The translations under genes and the position numbers were made by a program. From the NCBI GenBank assembly GCA_020024115.1, contig JAHHUF010000097.1:1-6517 (forward strand): a DNA stretch of 6,517 nt, read 5' to 3'. Every line of letters begins with the position of its first letter. Position 1 is the stretch's first letter. Shown here piece by piece: positions 5,978 to 6,517 of the stretch. This DNA comes from Anaerofilum sp. (GTDB taxonomy: Bacteria; Bacillota; Clostridia; Oscillospirales; Ruminococcaceae). The notes beneath the pieces are model-generated. The model searched no databases, was not told the DNA's origin, and saw only the letters and a list, made by a program, of their open reading frames with translations.

Positions 5978-6303
5978 TTAAAAATGAGCTTGTGCAATTT
6001 TCATAAAACGCTGTCCTAAATCTTTTTGTCCTAAATCTCCTCGGTCTAGCAGAACAATCCCCATATCCTTTGCTCTTGTTGATAAAACATGGTTTTCTGC
6101 TTTTACTGCACTTGCTGTCAGCAAAATTGTTTTTGAATTTTCACCGCCGAATTTTCCACTCAATACTTTTATTTCAGACAATGCCAGTGCTGTCGGAGTA
6201 CCCATCTTGCAACTAATAAATAATGGAATTGTTCCTTTTAAAAGAAAAATATCCACCTCATTTCGCGTTCCGTCTCGTTTGTTTTCTCCGTCCCAATCAA
6301 TTA
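5978..6303 (-). pseudogene. C-terminal nuclease fragment of a DUF1887/Card1-like CARF-family protein, 5' end lost
   Basis: About 107 codons of recognisable sequence ending at TAA 5980-5978. They begin LIDWDG right at the boundary of the inserted element, then NEVDIFLLKG, PLFISCK, SEIKVLSGKFGG and RAKDMGIVLLDR. This order matches the PD-(D/E)xK-like nuclease domain of DUF1887 proteins (Card1/Can2 relatives), which in type III CRISPR systems are switched on by cyclic oligoadenylate bound to an N-terminal CARF domain. The Asp of NEVD and the Lys of SCK are kept. The acidic residue two before the Lys is Ser here, and the Glu of the SEIK helix may replace it. The CARF half is absent. The open frame continues into the mobile element (codons 6439-6304, TTG start, no ribosome site), but those 45 residues are unrelated. 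No CRISPR array or cas gene is in view. Probably inactive. Confidence 0.68.
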
Positions 6304-6464
6304 GGGCGTATCTGAAAACTACGAAATTGACGAATTTTTCATAGAAAATGAGTAAATGCAAGCCAAAAAACACGGGAATCCTTACCGGATTTCGAGTATT
6401 TTTAACGCAGCAGATACCGTTTATTGTAGAAAAAGACAAAAATTTCGACTTTTCAGATAGCCCC
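6304..6464. mobile_element. 161-bp MITE-like element with terminal inverted repeats
   Basis: The left end reads GGGCGTATCTGAAAA (from 6304). The right end, reverse complemented from 6464, reads GGGGCTATCTGAAAA. Similarity continues to about 25 bp on each side, through CGAAATT. TA flanks both ends (6302-6303 and 6465-6466), consistent with a TA target duplication as made by IS630/mariner or some IS5-group transposases. There is no transposase gene inside. The centre holds a hairpin: AAAAACAC 6366-6373 with GTATTTTT 6396-6403, and AATCC 6377-6381 with GGATT 6387-6391. It would be mobilised in trans. It sits in the coding sequence of the DUF1887-like gene. Confidence 0.72.
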
Positions 6465-6517
6465 TAAATAGTGTCTACACAAGTTGAAGCCAAAACAGCA
6501 CACCAAATAGCAATGCA
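6465..6517. other. Window edge beyond the MITE, nothing recognised
   Basis: These 53 bases lie upstream, in gene direction, of the MITE. If the element is removed with one TA copy, the minus-strand frame that enters LIDWDG stays open through this stretch. The encoded residues (ending FNLCRHY) do not show a DUF1887 motif that I recognise. The stretch may be the interrupted gene's earlier part or unrelated DNA; it is too short to decide. Confidence 0.3.

Noticed and set aside
6304..6439. First 45 codons of the open frame that continues into the DUF1887-like fragment
   Set aside because: They are encoded wholly by the MITE, start at TTG without a ribosome site and show no family similarity.
5978..6517. 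CRISPR array or cas genes beside the Card1-like fragment
   Set aside because: There are no regularly spaced direct repeats and no other cas-like coding sequence in the window.

Overview
The window is AT-rich. Its Shine-Dalgarno sites are strong (AAGGAG type), it encodes a lipobox substrate-binding lipoprotein, and it has sigma-A-like promoters and U-tailed intrinsic terminators. This suggests an anaerobic Gram-positive Firmicute, most likely a gut-type clostridium; the assignment is inferred from composition and protein style only. Every gene reads on the minus strand, so transcription runs from high to low coordinates.

Right end (5978-6517): the C-terminal nuclease half of a DUF1887/Card1-like (CARF-nuclease family) protein. 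It is cut off just before its LIDWDG motif by a 161-bp MITE-like element with imperfect terminal inverted repeats and a TA duplication. Next is a complete M42-family metallopeptidase (4857-5903) with its own weak promoter.

Centre (4437-4791): a consensus promoter followed by a structured leader of about 320 nt. The leader has a GAAA-capped hairpin, alternative pairings, an intrinsic terminator with a possible antiterminator partner and, after the terminator, an 18-codon ORF. The TGA of that ORF overlaps the ATG of the first transporter gene. I could not match the leader to any riboswitch class I know, and it is the most interesting part of the window.

Operon (387-4436): permease, ATPase (TTG start) and lipoprotein of a FecCD/BtuCDF-type ABC importer, then a four-cysteine flavodoxin-like protein resembling iron-sulfur flavoproteins, then MobB. 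The genes overlap or lie within 2-44 nt, and the unit ends in a 20-bp perfect-stem terminator (334-380). MobB as a partner suggests that the importer brings in molybdate or tungstate, as the FecCD-type MolABC system of Haemophilus does. Iron-chelate or corrinoid transport is not excluded.

Left end (1-322): a separate promoter drives the N-terminal part of a BaiN/HI0933-family flavoprotein that runs off the window.
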